This document shows positions 1-8,159 of a stretch of 64,000 bases of DNA, one piece after another. Each line of letters begins with the position of its first letter. The first letter of the stretch is position 1. The DNA comes from CAYSSJ01 sp964433675 (GTDB lineage: Bacteria; Cloacimonadota; Cloacimonadia; Cloacimonadales; TCS61), in contig CAYSSJ010000001.1 in NCBI GenBank assembly GCA_964433675.1, positions 62,001 through 126,000 of the forward strand, written 5' to 3'. The notes beneath the pieces were generated by a model that saw only the letters and a program-made list of their open reading frames with translations, did not search any database and was not told the DNA's origin. Made by a program: the position numbers and the translations under genes.

Positions 1-1
1 T

Positions 2-595
2 TATGGACTCACACCTTATCCGCAGAAAAACTGTGATGTGATAATGTCTTATGATGAGAATAATTTCTATTTGCAGCCTATCAGCGGAAAAGGTGAGAAA
101 ATACTAAGTGAATTCGGACTAGACAAGGAGGAGACACTTGAAGAGTTACCTTATGATGTATCAAAAAAAAGGGAAACTGTGAAATCCGATTTAGACAAAC
201 ACAATCAAAAGTTACCCGATAGTGAAGCGACCAGAAAATTAGTAGAGAGAGAGGATAAAGAAGAGCTTTGGAAAAAGCATGCTAAAACTTGTGTCTCTTG
301 CGGGGCTTGTTCTACTATCTGTCCTACCTGTCACTGTTTTCTACTTATCGATAGAGTCGGTTTTGAGAAGATAAAAAACTGGGATACATGCCAACATCCG
401 GATTTTGAAAGGGTGGCAGCCGGAGAAGATCCGCTGCAAAAACTATATACCAGGCTCAGAAATCGCTATCTCTGCAAATACTCTTATAAGCCCGATATGT
501 TTGGTGAGATTGCCTGTACCGGGTGTGGCAGATGCATTGAAGCCTGTATAGGTGAAATAAACAAAAATGAATTGATAATGGAAGCATTGGAATGA
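2..595 (+). CDS. AsrA/HydB-like 4Fe-4S electron-transfer subunit (5' partial)
   Basis: The frame is open to the window's left edge, so the true start lies upstream; the GTG at 38 and ATG at 44 are internal. About 197 residues are visible. Two cysteine clusters are seen: one beginning CVSCGAC...CP about half-way and one beginning CTGCGRC near the C-terminus, each with C-x2-C-x2-C-x3-C spacing for a [4Fe-4S] cluster. The arrangement resembles anaerobic sulfite reductase subunit A and the beta subunit of archaeal-type sulfhydrogenases. Those proteins pass electrons between a flavoprotein partner and a catalytic subunit. The next gene encodes exactly such a flavoprotein, and a [NiFe] hydrogenase operon follows, so I infer a soluble electron-input subunit of that hydrogenase. 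A stand-alone Asr-like role is the alternative. Confidence 0.8.
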   Translation, partial: YGLTPYPQKNCDVIMSYDENNFYLQPISGKGEKILSEFGLDKEETLEELPYDVSKKRETVKSDLDKHNQKLPDSEATRKLVEREDKEELWKKHAKTCVSCGACSTICPTCHCFLLIDRVGFEKIKNWDTCQHPDFERVAAGEDPLQKLYTRLRNRYLCKYSYKPDMFGEIACTGCGRCIEACIGEINKNELIMEALE

Positions 596-604
596 GGGTG
601 ATGC

Positions 605-1426
605 ATGTCAGAAAAGAATATTTATAAGCCTCAGAAGTTCAAATTGGACAAGGTAGTAACCGAAAGTCCGCTGATCAAAACATTTTTTATGACTCCGAAA
701 CATGATTTTGAGTTTGAAGCCGGACAATTCGTGGAAGTAACAATAGATGGTATTGGCGAAGCACCATATACACCATCATCTTCAGCTTGGGTGAAGGATA
801 AGATGGAGATCACCATTATGAAAGCAGGCTATGTTACAGATAAGATGCATCAGTTGCAAGGTGGTGAGATTTTGGGTGTGCGTGGACCTTTTGGAAGTAA
901 ATATCCATTGGATATTTTCGAAGGTAAAGAGGTCTTGATCTTAGGAGGTGGAGTTGGGATCGCACCGTTACGCTGTCTAATTCTCACCATGCTGGAACAA
1001 CCCGAACGTTACAAAAAACTGCATATCTGCTTTGGCGCCAGAACTCCGCAGGATTTTATCTATAAAGAGTGGTACAAAAAACTAGCTGCTCATGAACGTG
1101 TCAATCTGCTACGCTCGGCAGATAAAGCAGATGAAAGCTGGACAGAGACGGAGGGTGTGGTTACACTGCTATTGGATAAGTTGGAAGTTGATTTCAGCAC
1201 AATGATAGCAGTTGTATGCGGACCACCTATCATGATGAGATTCGGTACATATCGTTTATTGGAATTAGGTGTGAAAGAAGAGAATATTTATCTTTCCATG
1301 GAAAAAAACATGTCATGCGGATTGGGTAAATGCGGGCATTGTGCTATGGGCGATTATTTCGTTTGTAAAGACGGACCTGTATTTACTTATGACGAAATCA
1401 AAGATTATCCCAATATTTGGATTTAA
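605..1426 (+). CDS. AsrB/HydG-like FAD/NAD(P)H oxidoreductase with C-terminal Fe-S site
   Basis: 273 residues in ferredoxin-NADP reductase fold order. An N-terminal beta-barrel FAD domain carries GEAPYTPSSS, where many relatives have GEAPISxSS. A nucleotide-binding domain follows with the glycine-rich LILGGGVGIAPLRC and a CGPPIMM motif. The C-terminal cysteine cluster MSCGLGKCGHC...VCKDGPVF is the [2Fe-2S] site known from dihydroorotate dehydrogenase electron-transfer subunits, sulfhydrogenase gamma and AsrB. The family moves electrons between NAD(P)H and Fe-S partners. The gene starts 9 nt after the AsrA-like gene, the same pairing as in asrAB and hydBG. The inferred role is to link NAD(P)H or ferredoxin to the hydrogenase downstream; the cofactor preference cannot be read with confidence. 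Confidence 0.88.
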   Translation: MSEKNIYKPQKFKLDKVVTESPLIKTFFMTPKHDFEFEAGQFVEVTIDGIGEAPYTPSSSAWVKDKMEITIMKAGYVTDKMHQLQGGEILGVRGPFGSKYPLDIFEGKEVLILGGGVGIAPLRCLILTMLEQPERYKKLHICFGARTPQDFIYKEWYKKLAAHERVNLLRSADKADESWTETEGVVTLLLDKLEVDFSTMIAVVCGPPIMMRFGTYRLLELGVKEENIYLSMEKNMSCGLGKCGHCAMGDYFVCKDGPVFTYDEIKDYPNIWI

Positions 1427-1435
1427 GAGAAGCGT

Positions 1436-1936
1436 ATGAGCAAAAAAATATTGATCGATTTAGAAAAATTTAGAACCGCACATAAGGATGGCGAGTATAA
1501 TTTCGGCGAATGTACTTATGACTTTCATCCTGACAATCTGGGAATAAAAGACTTGATCGAGCTGGCAATGCTGCATATTACCTGCCGCAGATGTGAAGAT
1601 GCACCCTGTATATCAGTATGCAAAGAAGAAGCGCTGGAAAAAGATGATGACGGTATGGTAGAGAGAGCTACCAATCTATGCGTTGGCTGTCTCTCCTGTG
1701 TTACTGTCTGTCCTTTCGGCTCTTTATTTCTTGGGGTGATCACTTCGAAAAAATCTATCTGCGATCTATGTGATTTCAGCGATGACAAAGAATCTCTCAG
1801 ATGTATGGAGACTGCTCCCGAAGGAGCGATCACTTTCACTGAGATGGAAGCGGACGAGGCTAAGCATATCTATGCGTTGAACGACAAAGTATTAGTAAAA
1901 GAGATCGCCTGGGACGATCTTAAAGATAATGATTGA
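1436..1936 (+). CDS. HydN/CooF-like polyferredoxin
   Basis: 166 residues with several cysteine clusters. The first is CRRCEDAPCISVC, the second is CVGCLSCVTVCP, and a third, less regular set includes CDLC and a later C before METAPEGAI. This pattern is typical of HydN, CooF and DmsB-type electron-transfer ferredoxins that bind three or four clusters. It sits 9 nt after the flavoprotein gene and just before the membrane subunits, so I infer that it wires the AsrAB-like module to the hydrogenase. It is soluble, with no membrane segment or signal peptide. Confidence 0.85.
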   Translation: MSKKILIDLEKFRTAHKDGEYNFGECTYDFHPDNLGIKDLIELAMLHITCRRCEDAPCISVCKEEALEKDDDGMVERATNLCVGCLSCVTVCPFGSLFLGVITSKKSICDLCDFSDDKESLRCMETAPEGAITFTEMEADEAKHIYALNDKVLVKEIAWDDLKDND

Positions 1937-1951
1937 TAAGGGAAGGCAATT

Positions 1952-2881
1952 ATGGGTATAGAGATATTCTATTTCTTGATTTTTCCCGGTTTCTTATTCT
2001 CCGTTATCATCGGGGGTTTACTTAGCTGGGTAGATAGAAAGATCACGGCAAGAGTACAGTTTCGGCAAGGACCACCTTTTTTTCAGCCATTATATGATGT
2101 GGTGAAATTATTCAGCAAAGAGACTATTATACCTGCAAACGGTTCGGTGCTTACATTTCTGATATTCCCTGTGATCGCACTTTTCGGCGCTTCAATTTCC
2201 GCTGTTTATATCTTGCTTCCCTTATTTGGCATTCAGAGTGGATTCACCGGCGATATTATCGTCATCATCTATCTTCTTAATATTCCATCATTATCTTATA
2301 TAATTGCCAGTTTGGCATCGGGAAATCCTTTGGCTTCCGTAGGAGCATCGCGAGAGGTAAAATTGATTTTAAGCTATGAGTTACCTTTTATCCTAGTACT
2401 TATATCGATAATTACCAGAGCCGGGATGACGATCAATTTCTGGGAGATCATAGCTTTTCAGCAGGCAAACGGCGCTTTTATCGGAAGCATATCGGGAGTG
2501 ATAGCTTTCATCACTATCTTGATGTGTATTCAGGCAAAATTGGGATTGATCCCATTCGATATGGCGGAAGGTGAGGGAGAGATCTGCGACGGGATTGCCA
2601 TAGAGTTTTCCGGTACTATACTTGCACTTATCAAAATTACCAAATACATCATGCTTTTTATTCTACCGGCTTTTGTGGTTGGTTTGTTCTTTGCCGGCTT
2701 CAACTTTTCCGGTATCGGTATCGTCTGGTCGATTCTAAAACTATTCTTGATAATACTGTTGATTACTCTTATTCGCAACACCAATCCAAGAGTTCGCATC
2801 AAACAAGCGATGAGATTCTTTTGGATCTGGATGAATCTGTTTGCGATAATCAGCATTGTGCTGGCAAATTTTGGTTTATAG
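1952..2881 (+). CDS. mbhM: NuoH/MbhM-like membrane anchor subunit of the hydrogenase
   Basis: 309 residues, very hydrophobic, with about eight membrane helices, the usual length for complex I subunit NuoH and hydrogenase subunits EchB, HycD and MbhM. An early loop carries DRKITARVQFRQGPPFFQP, the signature region of the family, and a later loop carries an acidic stretch FDMAEGEGEICDG, the quinone-cavity or proton-path equivalent. It anchors the peripheral [NiFe] arm to the membrane and couples redox chemistry to ion movement. The ATG at 1952 has AAGGGAAGG just upstream. The next gene begins 9 nt after it. Confidence 0.93.
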   Translation: MGIEIFYFLIFPGFLFSVIIGGLLSWVDRKITARVQFRQGPPFFQPLYDVVKLFSKETIIPANGSVLTFLIFPVIALFGASISAVYILLPLFGIQSGFTGDIIVIIYLLNIPSLSYIIASLASGNPLASVGASREVKLILSYELPFILVLISIITRAGMTINFWEIIAFQQANGAFIGSISGVIAFITILMCIQAKLGLIPFDMAEGEGEICDGIAIEFSGTILALIKITKYIMLFILPAFVVGLFFAGFNFSGIGIVWSILKLFLIILLITLIRNTNPRVRIKQAMRFFWIWMNLFAIISIVLANFGL

Positions 2882-2890
2882 GAGAATACA

Positions 2891-3304
2891 TTGGGTTTCA
2901 AAGAGAAATGCTTCAAAAAATCGTTGTGGCTCTTTCATCTCAGCGCCGGGTCATGCAATAACTGTGATATTGAGATCTTAGACTGTCTCACACCGAAGTA
3001 TGATGTGGAAAGGTTCGGGATGAAGTTGGTAGGGAGCGTAAGACACGCAGATGTGTTGTTGGTTACCGGTATTGTAACGCACAAAACTAAGCCGAGAGTA
3101 TTGGAAGTATATCAGCAGGCAACCAAACCGATTGTGGTGGTTGCTATCGGGGCTTGTCCTTGTACGGGCGGCATTTTTACCTCCGGCTATAATTTTGCCG
3201 GTCCATTGGACAAGGTGATCCCGGTAGATTTGTATATTCCCGGTTGTCCGCCCAAACCGGAAGCCATGCTAGCTGGCATTGTGAAATTGTTAGAAAAAAT
3301 ATAG
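2891..3304 (+). CDS. mbhJ: NuoB/MbhJ-like small hydrogenase subunit
   Basis: 137 residues. Cysteines for the cluster next to the [NiFe] site are visible as SCNNCDIEILD near residue 18, GACPCTGG near residue 90 and PGCPPKPEAM near residue 120, the NuoB/EchC/MbhJ pattern. The start is a TTG at 2891 with GGAG upstream; there is no ATG before residue 40. It forms the interface that takes electrons to or from the large subunit encoded two genes downstream. It is shorter than NuoB, as is usual for hydrogenase versions. Confidence 0.92.
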   Translation: MGFKEKCFKKSLWLFHLSAGSCNNCDIEILDCLTPKYDVERFGMKLVGSVRHADVLLVTGIVTHKTKPRVLEVYQQATKPIVVVAIGACPCTGGIFTSGYNFAGPLDKVIPVDLYIPGCPPKPEAMLAGIVKLLEKI

Positions 3305-3315
3305 AGGTAACGAGA

Positions 3316-3762
3316 ATGGATATCGAACAATATATCAAAGAGTTGAAAGATAAATTCGAAGGGATAGAGAAGATAGAAGTGATCAATAAGAAACGCTTGA
3401 TGATAAATATCCCCCGGCGATTGCTTATGAAGATCATCGAATACTGGTTTAATGACCTCGAATATCGCTATGTCATCGTATCGGCAATGGATTCTAAAGA
3501 GGGTTATGAGATCATCTATCATTTTTCGGATGATAAATCGGGATGGATTATGAATCTGAATGTGCTACTCCCACATGATAAGCCGGAAATAGAATCAATC
3601 ACGCCGATTGTTTATGGTGCCGAATGGATAGAACGCGAGATCATGGATATCTTGGGGATAAAGTTTATCGGTCATCCCAAGCCGGAAAGACTCTTCTTTT
3701 CCGAAGATTGGCCTGAGGGTGAGTATCCTTATCGCAGAAAGATCAGACAGGAGAATAGATAA
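3316..3762 (+). CDS. mbhK: NuoC/MbhK-like hydrogenase subunit
   Basis: 148 residues from the ATG at 3316, which has GAGGT about 7 nt upstream. An in-frame start at 3244 would overlap the previous gene by 60 nt and is unlikely. The C-terminal half has the NuoC (30-kDa subunit) signature, with WIEREIMDILGIKFIGHP followed by PEGEYPYRRK. The protein is a structural partner of the NuoD-like large subunit, which begins on the base right after this stop codon. It carries no cofactor motif, as expected. Confidence 0.9.
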   Translation: MDIEQYIKELKDKFEGIEKIEVINKKRLMINIPRRLLMKIIEYWFNDLEYRYVIVSAMDSKEGYEIIYHFSDDKSGWIMNLNVLLPHDKPEIESITPIVYGAEWIEREIMDILGIKFIGHPKPERLFFSEDWPEGEYPYRRKIRQENR

Positions 3763-4974
3763 ATGGGTAAAAAAAAGATAGTTCCCATAGGTCCTTATCA
3801 TCCATTGTTGGAAGAGCCGGAATTTTTCAAATTATACTGTGACGGAGAAACAGTAGTCGATATGGAATGGGAGACCGGTTATAATCATCGTGGCATCGAA
3901 AAGATATGTGAATCGAAGACATTCGAACAAGTATTTTATGTGGTTGAGAGAATATGCGGTATCTGTTCGACGTCGCATCCTTTTGCCTATGCGAATGCCG
4001 TGGAGAGCATTCCGGGAATAGAAATACCACTGCGTGCCAAATTGATCCGCTCTATAGTCGGCGAACTGGAAAGAGTGCATAGCCATCTGCTCTGGGTAGG
4101 CTTAGCCGGGCACTTTATCGGATACAATACTGTATTTATGTGGGCGTGGAAATACCGCGAACCAGTGCTCGATATGTTCGAGATCATTACCGGTAATAGA
4201 AACAGTTATGCTATGTTCACGATCGGCGGTGTGCGCAGAGATATAGATGATGAGAAAGCCGATATGCTGCAGAAAGTGCTGGATGATGTTCAGAAAAAGA
4301 CAGAACTGCTCACCGGAGCGGTGATGGATGATCCGGTCTTACATGCACGTCTGAAAGGTGTGGGTGTGCTCACTGCGAAGGATATTCACGATTTCGGTGC
4401 GGTCGGACCTACAGCCCGAGCTTCGGGTGTGGATATAGATATAAGAAGAGATGATCCCTATGCTGCCTATGACTTATTGGATTGGAAAGTGATTACAGCC
4501 GAGGGTGGCGATGTATTTGCCAAGGCGGAAGTACGGCTTTTGGAGACCTTCGAATCTATCAAAATAATCAGTCAATGTCTGAAAATGTTGAAAAAAGAGA
4601 AAGGTGATATCAAAGCAAAAGTGAAAGAAATACCTGAGGGTATCGGTATCGGTCGCGCCGAAGCACCGCGTGGTGAAGTGTTTCATTTTGTCAAATCGGA
4701 TGGTGGGAATTCGCCGGTAAGACATAAAATCCGCGCCCCCAGCTATGTCTGTATTCCCACCTTTAGAAAATCTTGTGTTGGTGGTACTATCTCCGATGCT
4801 ACTCTCGCAACAGCGGCAGTTGATCCATGCTATTGTTGTACCGAACGGATGACGCAAGCATACGATTGGAAGTCCGGTAAGCAGGTAATGAACGCTACCG
4901 AGCTTATCAAACTGTCGCAGAAGAAGACAGAAGAGATAAAGGCAAAAATGTCTGAGGGAAAAATCAGAGGTTGA
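3763..4974 (+). CDS. mbhL: Group 4 [NiFe] hydrogenase large subunit (MbhL/EchE/NuoD-like)
   Basis: 403 residues. Both nickel-binding motifs are intact: RICGICS (Cys65, Cys68) near the N-terminus and DPCYCCTER (Cys356, Cys359) near the C-terminus. The protein should therefore be a true hydrogenase rather than a NuoD of complex I or an Mbs/Mbx-type subunit that has lost nickel ligands. Residues after Cys359 form a 44-residue tail, which maturation proteases usually remove; a HycI-like protease gene closes this operon. The family is NuoD/EchE/MbhL and the reaction is reversible reduction of protons to H2. It abuts the NuoC-like gene with no gap. Confidence 0.95.
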   Translation: MGKKKIVPIGPYHPLLEEPEFFKLYCDGETVVDMEWETGYNHRGIEKICESKTFEQVFYVVERICGICSTSHPFAYANAVESIPGIEIPLRAKLIRSIVGELERVHSHLLWVGLAGHFIGYNTVFMWAWKYREPVLDMFEIITGNRNSYAMFTIGGVRRDIDDEKADMLQKVLDDVQKKTELLTGAVMDDPVLHARLKGVGVLTAKDIHDFGAVGPTARASGVDIDIRRDDPYAAYDLLDWKVITAEGGDVFAKAEVRLLETFESIKIISQCLKMLKKEKGDIKAKVKEIPEGIGIGRAEAPRGEVFHFVKSDGGNSPVRHKIRAPSYVCIPTFRKSCVGGTISDATLATAAVDPCYCCTERMTQAYDWKSGKQVMNATELIKLSQKKTEEIKAKMSEGKIRG

Positions 4975-4976
4975 TT

Positions 4977-6809
4977 ATGATAGAGTTTAGATTATTGATA
5001 GCAATGCCGATTTTAATTGGTATAATCTTGTTCTTTTTACCGGAAACTATGAGGAAGTTAAAAGGGCTCATCACAATAATAGCAGCAGCGGCAACTCTGG
5101 TTTATGCGTTTATAGTTTTCTCTCTGGAGGCAGGTTTGTATAAGCTGGGATGTTTACTATTTCCATCGTTTGACAAATACTTTGTGCTCAATCTGGATGG
5201 ACTAAGTAAATTGATCGTTTTATTCATCGGCATTTTCGGTTTTCTCTACAGCTTATATTCGCTTGGTTATATCAAAAAAGGGAGTGTGAGTAATTATGAA
5301 TCTTACTTTTTGATAACGCTGGGAGCTTCATTCGGTGCGGCATTGGCGGATCATATGTTTTTATTTATCACTTTATGGGGATTATTGGGATTGACACTGT
5401 ACAAATTGATCAAAGGTGATAATGAGGAAAGCGCGGCATCTGCAAAGAAGACATTAATACTTATCGGAGCATCTGATTCGATCTTGATAATGGGGATCGG
5501 CTTTTTATATGCGATATCCAATACGCTGATTTTCTCTGAGGTCAGCATACCGACTACTTTCGGATTAGCTAATATAGCCTTTATATGTTTGCTGATCGCT
5601 AGTCTGACCAAAGCAGGAGCTATACCGTTCCATACTTGGATACCCGATTATGCCCAAAACGCTCCGGCTTCTTCATCTGCATTGTTGCCCGCATCACTGG
5701 ACAAACTTCTGGGGATCTATTTCCTGGCTCGGATCTGTATGAATATTTTCACTCTATCCGGTTGGTCTACTTTACTGTTGATGATCCTCGGCAGTGTAAC
5801 CATAATAGCAGCGGTAATGATGGCGTTGGTACAGCACAATTATAAACGACTTTTGGGTTATCATGCCGTTTCGCAGGTGGGGTACATGATTACCGGCTTG
5901 GGCTTGGGTACACCTTTGGGGATAGCTGCGGGACTTTTTCATATGATCAATAATACTCTTTATAAAGGCGGTTTGTTTTTGGCTTCCGGTAGTGTAGAGA
6001 AGCAGACCGGCAAGCATGAACTAAACGAATTGAGCGGTTTGAGTAAATATATGCCGCTCACTTTTATCGCTGCATTGATTTTTGCTTTATCTATCTCCGG
6101 CATACCACCGCTGAACGGTTTCTATTCCAAATGGATGATCTATACCGGCATAATTGAGTTCGGTGGCGGAGCGGATATTGCCAGTAAACTGTGGCCTCTT
6201 TGGTTGGCACTGGCTGTCATTGGCTCAGCACTCACGCTTGCTAGTTTCATCAAGTTTATCTCCGGCATTTATTTGGGCAAGACGAATCCGCTACTGAAAA
6301 AAATCAAAGAAGTTAACATCTTGATGTGGTTGCCACAGATCATACTCGCTGTTTTATGTATAGTTTTCGGCATTTTAGCAATACAGTGGGTTTTGCCCAT
6401 GTTATTCGATTTTGCTCCTTTGAGCGAAGTTCATCAAATAGAGAGTCTTTGGAATTCTCTTCCTGTGGCTATTTTGGTAATTGTTTCGTTACTGCTCGGA
6501 TTCTTGATCTATCTTATCGGGAATATAAAGAAATTTCGCCGTTCGGACAGCTTTATCGGAGGTGAAAAGATTCAGGAAGATAGCGAGTATTCACCACTTG
6601 AGTTTTATAAAACCATCAGCAGTTTCAAGTTTTTTAACTTTTTCTATGATAAAGCCAAGAAGAAATGGTTCGATATTTATGATCTAGGTAAAGGTCTAGT
6701 TCTGGGTTTGAATACCATATTCAGCAAATGTCACACCGGTGTATTATCGACATATATCATGTGGGTAATTTTCGGTTTGGTGGTTTTGCTGGTAGTTTTG
6801 ATATTATGA
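4977..6809 (+). CDS. NuoL/MrpA-N-terminal-like ion-pumping membrane subunit
   Basis: About 610 residues, with roughly 14-16 membrane helices. The proton-conducting transporter core is recognisable: a TKAGAIPFHTWIPDYAQNAPASSSAL stretch (shown in part: KAGAIPFHTWIPDY) near residue 210 and LLGYHAVSQVGYM near residue 290, the antiporter family motifs. It matches HyfB/NuoL and the first part of MrpA. The ATG at 4977 is chosen because GAGG lies 6 nt upstream; a TTG at 4971 overlaps the previous stop. The C-terminal domain characteristic of a full MrpA is missing and appears as the separate next gene. It likely provides one Na+ or H+ channel of the complex. Confidence 0.9.
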   Translation: MIEFRLLIAMPILIGIILFFLPETMRKLKGLITIIAAAATLVYAFIVFSLEAGLYKLGCLLFPSFDKYFVLNLDGLSKLIVLFIGIFGFLYSLYSLGYIKKGSVSNYESYFLITLGASFGAALADHMFLFITLWGLLGLTLYKLIKGDNEESAASAKKTLILIGASDSILIMGIGFLYAISNTLIFSEVSIPTTFGLANIAFICLLIASLTKAGAIPFHTWIPDYAQNAPASSSALLPASLDKLLGIYFLARICMNIFTLSGWSTLLLMILGSVTIIAAVMMALVQHNYKRLLGYHAVSQVGYMITGLGLGTPLGIAAGLFHMINNTLYKGGLFLASGSVEKQTGKHELNELSGLSKYMPLTFIAALIFALSISGIPPLNGFYSKWMIYTGIIEFGGGADIASKLWPLWLALAVIGSALTLASFIKFISGIYLGKTNPLLKKIKEVNILMWLPQIILAVLCIVFGILAIQWVLPMLFDFAPLSEVHQIESLWNSLPVAILVIVSLLLGFLIYLIGNIKKFRRSDSFIGGEKIQEDSEYSPLEFYKTISSFKFFNFFYDKAKKKWFDIYDLGKGLVLGLNTIFSKCHTGVLSTYIMWVIFGLVVLLVVLIL

Positions 6810-6816
6810 GGGATTT

Positions 6817-7350
6817 ATGGAAATTTATCTGATAATCATATTGGCGTTGATGATTTTAGGAGCAGTATTTTCACTACATGCCAAAGACCTTCTGTCTGCG
6901 GTGATCTCCTATGGGATCGTCGGTTTCGGATTGGTGATAGCTTTCTTACTCTTACAAGCACCGGATTTGGCATTGGTGCTTATTGTGGTGGAAATTATCA
7001 CTCTTATCATCATGTTGGCAGTGATAAAGAATACTACTCATGAAGAGGAGAAGAAGAGCTTTAGTCTGAGCTCTGTCATCTATGTGTGTGTGGCTTTATT
7101 ATTCACACTGTTCTTCTTTGTCATTTTTGCCCGGTTCGGTAGTGGATTAGCTCGATTCGGAGAGGATACTATGCGGATGGCAACTGCTTACATAGACGCA
7201 GTCCATCTTACAGGCAGTGCCAACTTGGTTACCGGCGTGGTATTTGGATTTCGTGCTTATGATACACTGGGAGAGGCAACTGTTTTATTTACAGCCGTAG
7301 TAGGTGTATTGGCGATTCTACGGATAAAAGGGAAAAAAGAGGAAGATTAG
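6817..7350 (+). CDS. MbhD/MbhE-like subunit (MrpA C-terminal region, DUF4040 type)
   Basis: 177 residues with about five membrane helices. The first half resembles MbhD (the DUF4040 part of MrpA), with DLLSAVISYGIVGFGL and a conserved acidic patch near VVEIITL. The second half resembles MbhE, with FGFRAYDTLGEATVLFTAVVG. In Pyrococcus these are two small genes; in classical Mrp operons they are the tail of MrpA. Here they are one short gene placed 7 nt after the NuoL-like gene, so MrpA is split in two. It is inferred to be part of the Na+-translocation module. Confidence 0.87.
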   Translation: MEIYLIIILALMILGAVFSLHAKDLLSAVISYGIVGFGLVIAFLLLQAPDLALVLIVVEIITLIIMLAVIKNTTHEEEKKSFSLSSVIYVCVALLFTLFFFVIFARFGSGLARFGEDTMRMATAYIDAVHLTGSANLVTGVVFGFRAYDTLGEATVLFTAVVGVLAILRIKGKKEED

Positions 7351-7351
7351 T

Positions 7352-7798
7352 ATGAAAGGGATGTCTATAATTGTCCAAAAGATCTGTCAGATAGTAGCAC
7401 CGGTCATATTTTTGTTCGGGATATATATCGTAATTCACGGTCATCTTACTCCTGGTGGTGGTTTTGCCGGTGGTGTAATTATGGCAGGAGCATTTATTTT
7501 TCAGATAATTTCTTATGGTAGTGATCTTCCCAAACTGCAAAAGAAAGAATTTAGTTTGGAGATTTTGGAGAGTTCGGGCATACTCGGATTTCTGATAATA
7601 GCCTGTTTGGGTTTATTATTTTCGACAGTTGGAATATTTTTCGCCAATTTTCTTCCGACCGGAAAGATCGGAGAGCTTGTCAGTGCCGGATATATACCAC
7701 TTGCAAATATAGTGGTAGCTGCCGAAGTTTCTGCTGCTATCTCCCTGATCTTCTTAGCGATGATCGTTTTCAAAGAGGAGATTTCTGATGATAGATGA
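7352..7798 (+). CDS. mbhF: MnhB/MbhF-like antiporter subunit
   Basis: 148 residues, four membrane helices. The hallmark HGHLTPGGGFAGGV, near residue 27, is the MnhB/MrpB signature. The ATG at 7352 directly follows the previous stop and has GAGGAAG upstream. Part of the Mrp module that couples the hydrogenase to cation translocation. Confidence 0.93.
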   Translation: MKGMSIIVQKICQIVAPVIFLFGIYIVIHGHLTPGGGFAGGVIMAGAFIFQIISYGSDLPKLQKKEFSLEILESSGILGFLIIACLGLLFSTVGIFFANFLPTGKIGELVSAGYIPLANIVVAAEVSAAISLIFLAMIVFKEEISDDR

Positions 7799-7816
7799 AC
7801 TAAATGGGGTAATGGT

Positions 7817-8155
7817 ATGATACTGTATATTTTATGTTTTGTGTTGTTCATGGTCGGGCTTTATGGTGTTTTGGTAAAACGGAATCTGATAAAGATCATC
7901 ATCGGACTGGCGATAATTGAATACAGCGTATTTTTGTTTTTGATCCTGATCGGATACGTGAAAGACGGTACAGCTCCCATATTGAATTCGGAAGCCGAAG
8001 GTGCAATATTCGTCGATCCACTACCACAAGCGATGGTCTTGACGGCTATCGTTATCGGATTGGCGACCACAGCAATGCTTTTGTCTATTGCCATTAGATT
8101 GTACAGAAAGTATGGTACTTTTGATATAAGAGAGATTAGAAGTTTGAAGGGATAA
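7817..8155 (+). CDS. mbhG: MnhC/MbhG-like (NuoK-type) antiporter subunit
   Basis: 112 residues and three membrane helices, the usual size for MnhC/MrpC and NuoK. The family pattern is visible: VKRNLIKIIIGLAIIEYSVFLF with its acidic residue in helix two, then DPLPQAMVLTAIVIGLATTAM. The ATG at 7817 follows GGGGTAATGG. It lies between the MnhB-like and MnhD-like genes, the conserved Mrp order. Confidence 0.93.
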   Translation: MILYILCFVLFMVGLYGVLVKRNLIKIIIGLAIIEYSVFLFLILIGYVKDGTAPILNSEAEGAIFVDPLPQAMVLTAIVIGLATTAMLLSIAIRLYRKYGTFDIREIRSLKG

Positions 8156-8159
8156 TAAT

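Noticed and set aside
3187..3522. Minus-strand frame of 111 codons inside the hydrogenase operon
   Set aside because: Opposite strand of mbhJ and mbhK, no family resemblance or ribosome-binding site.
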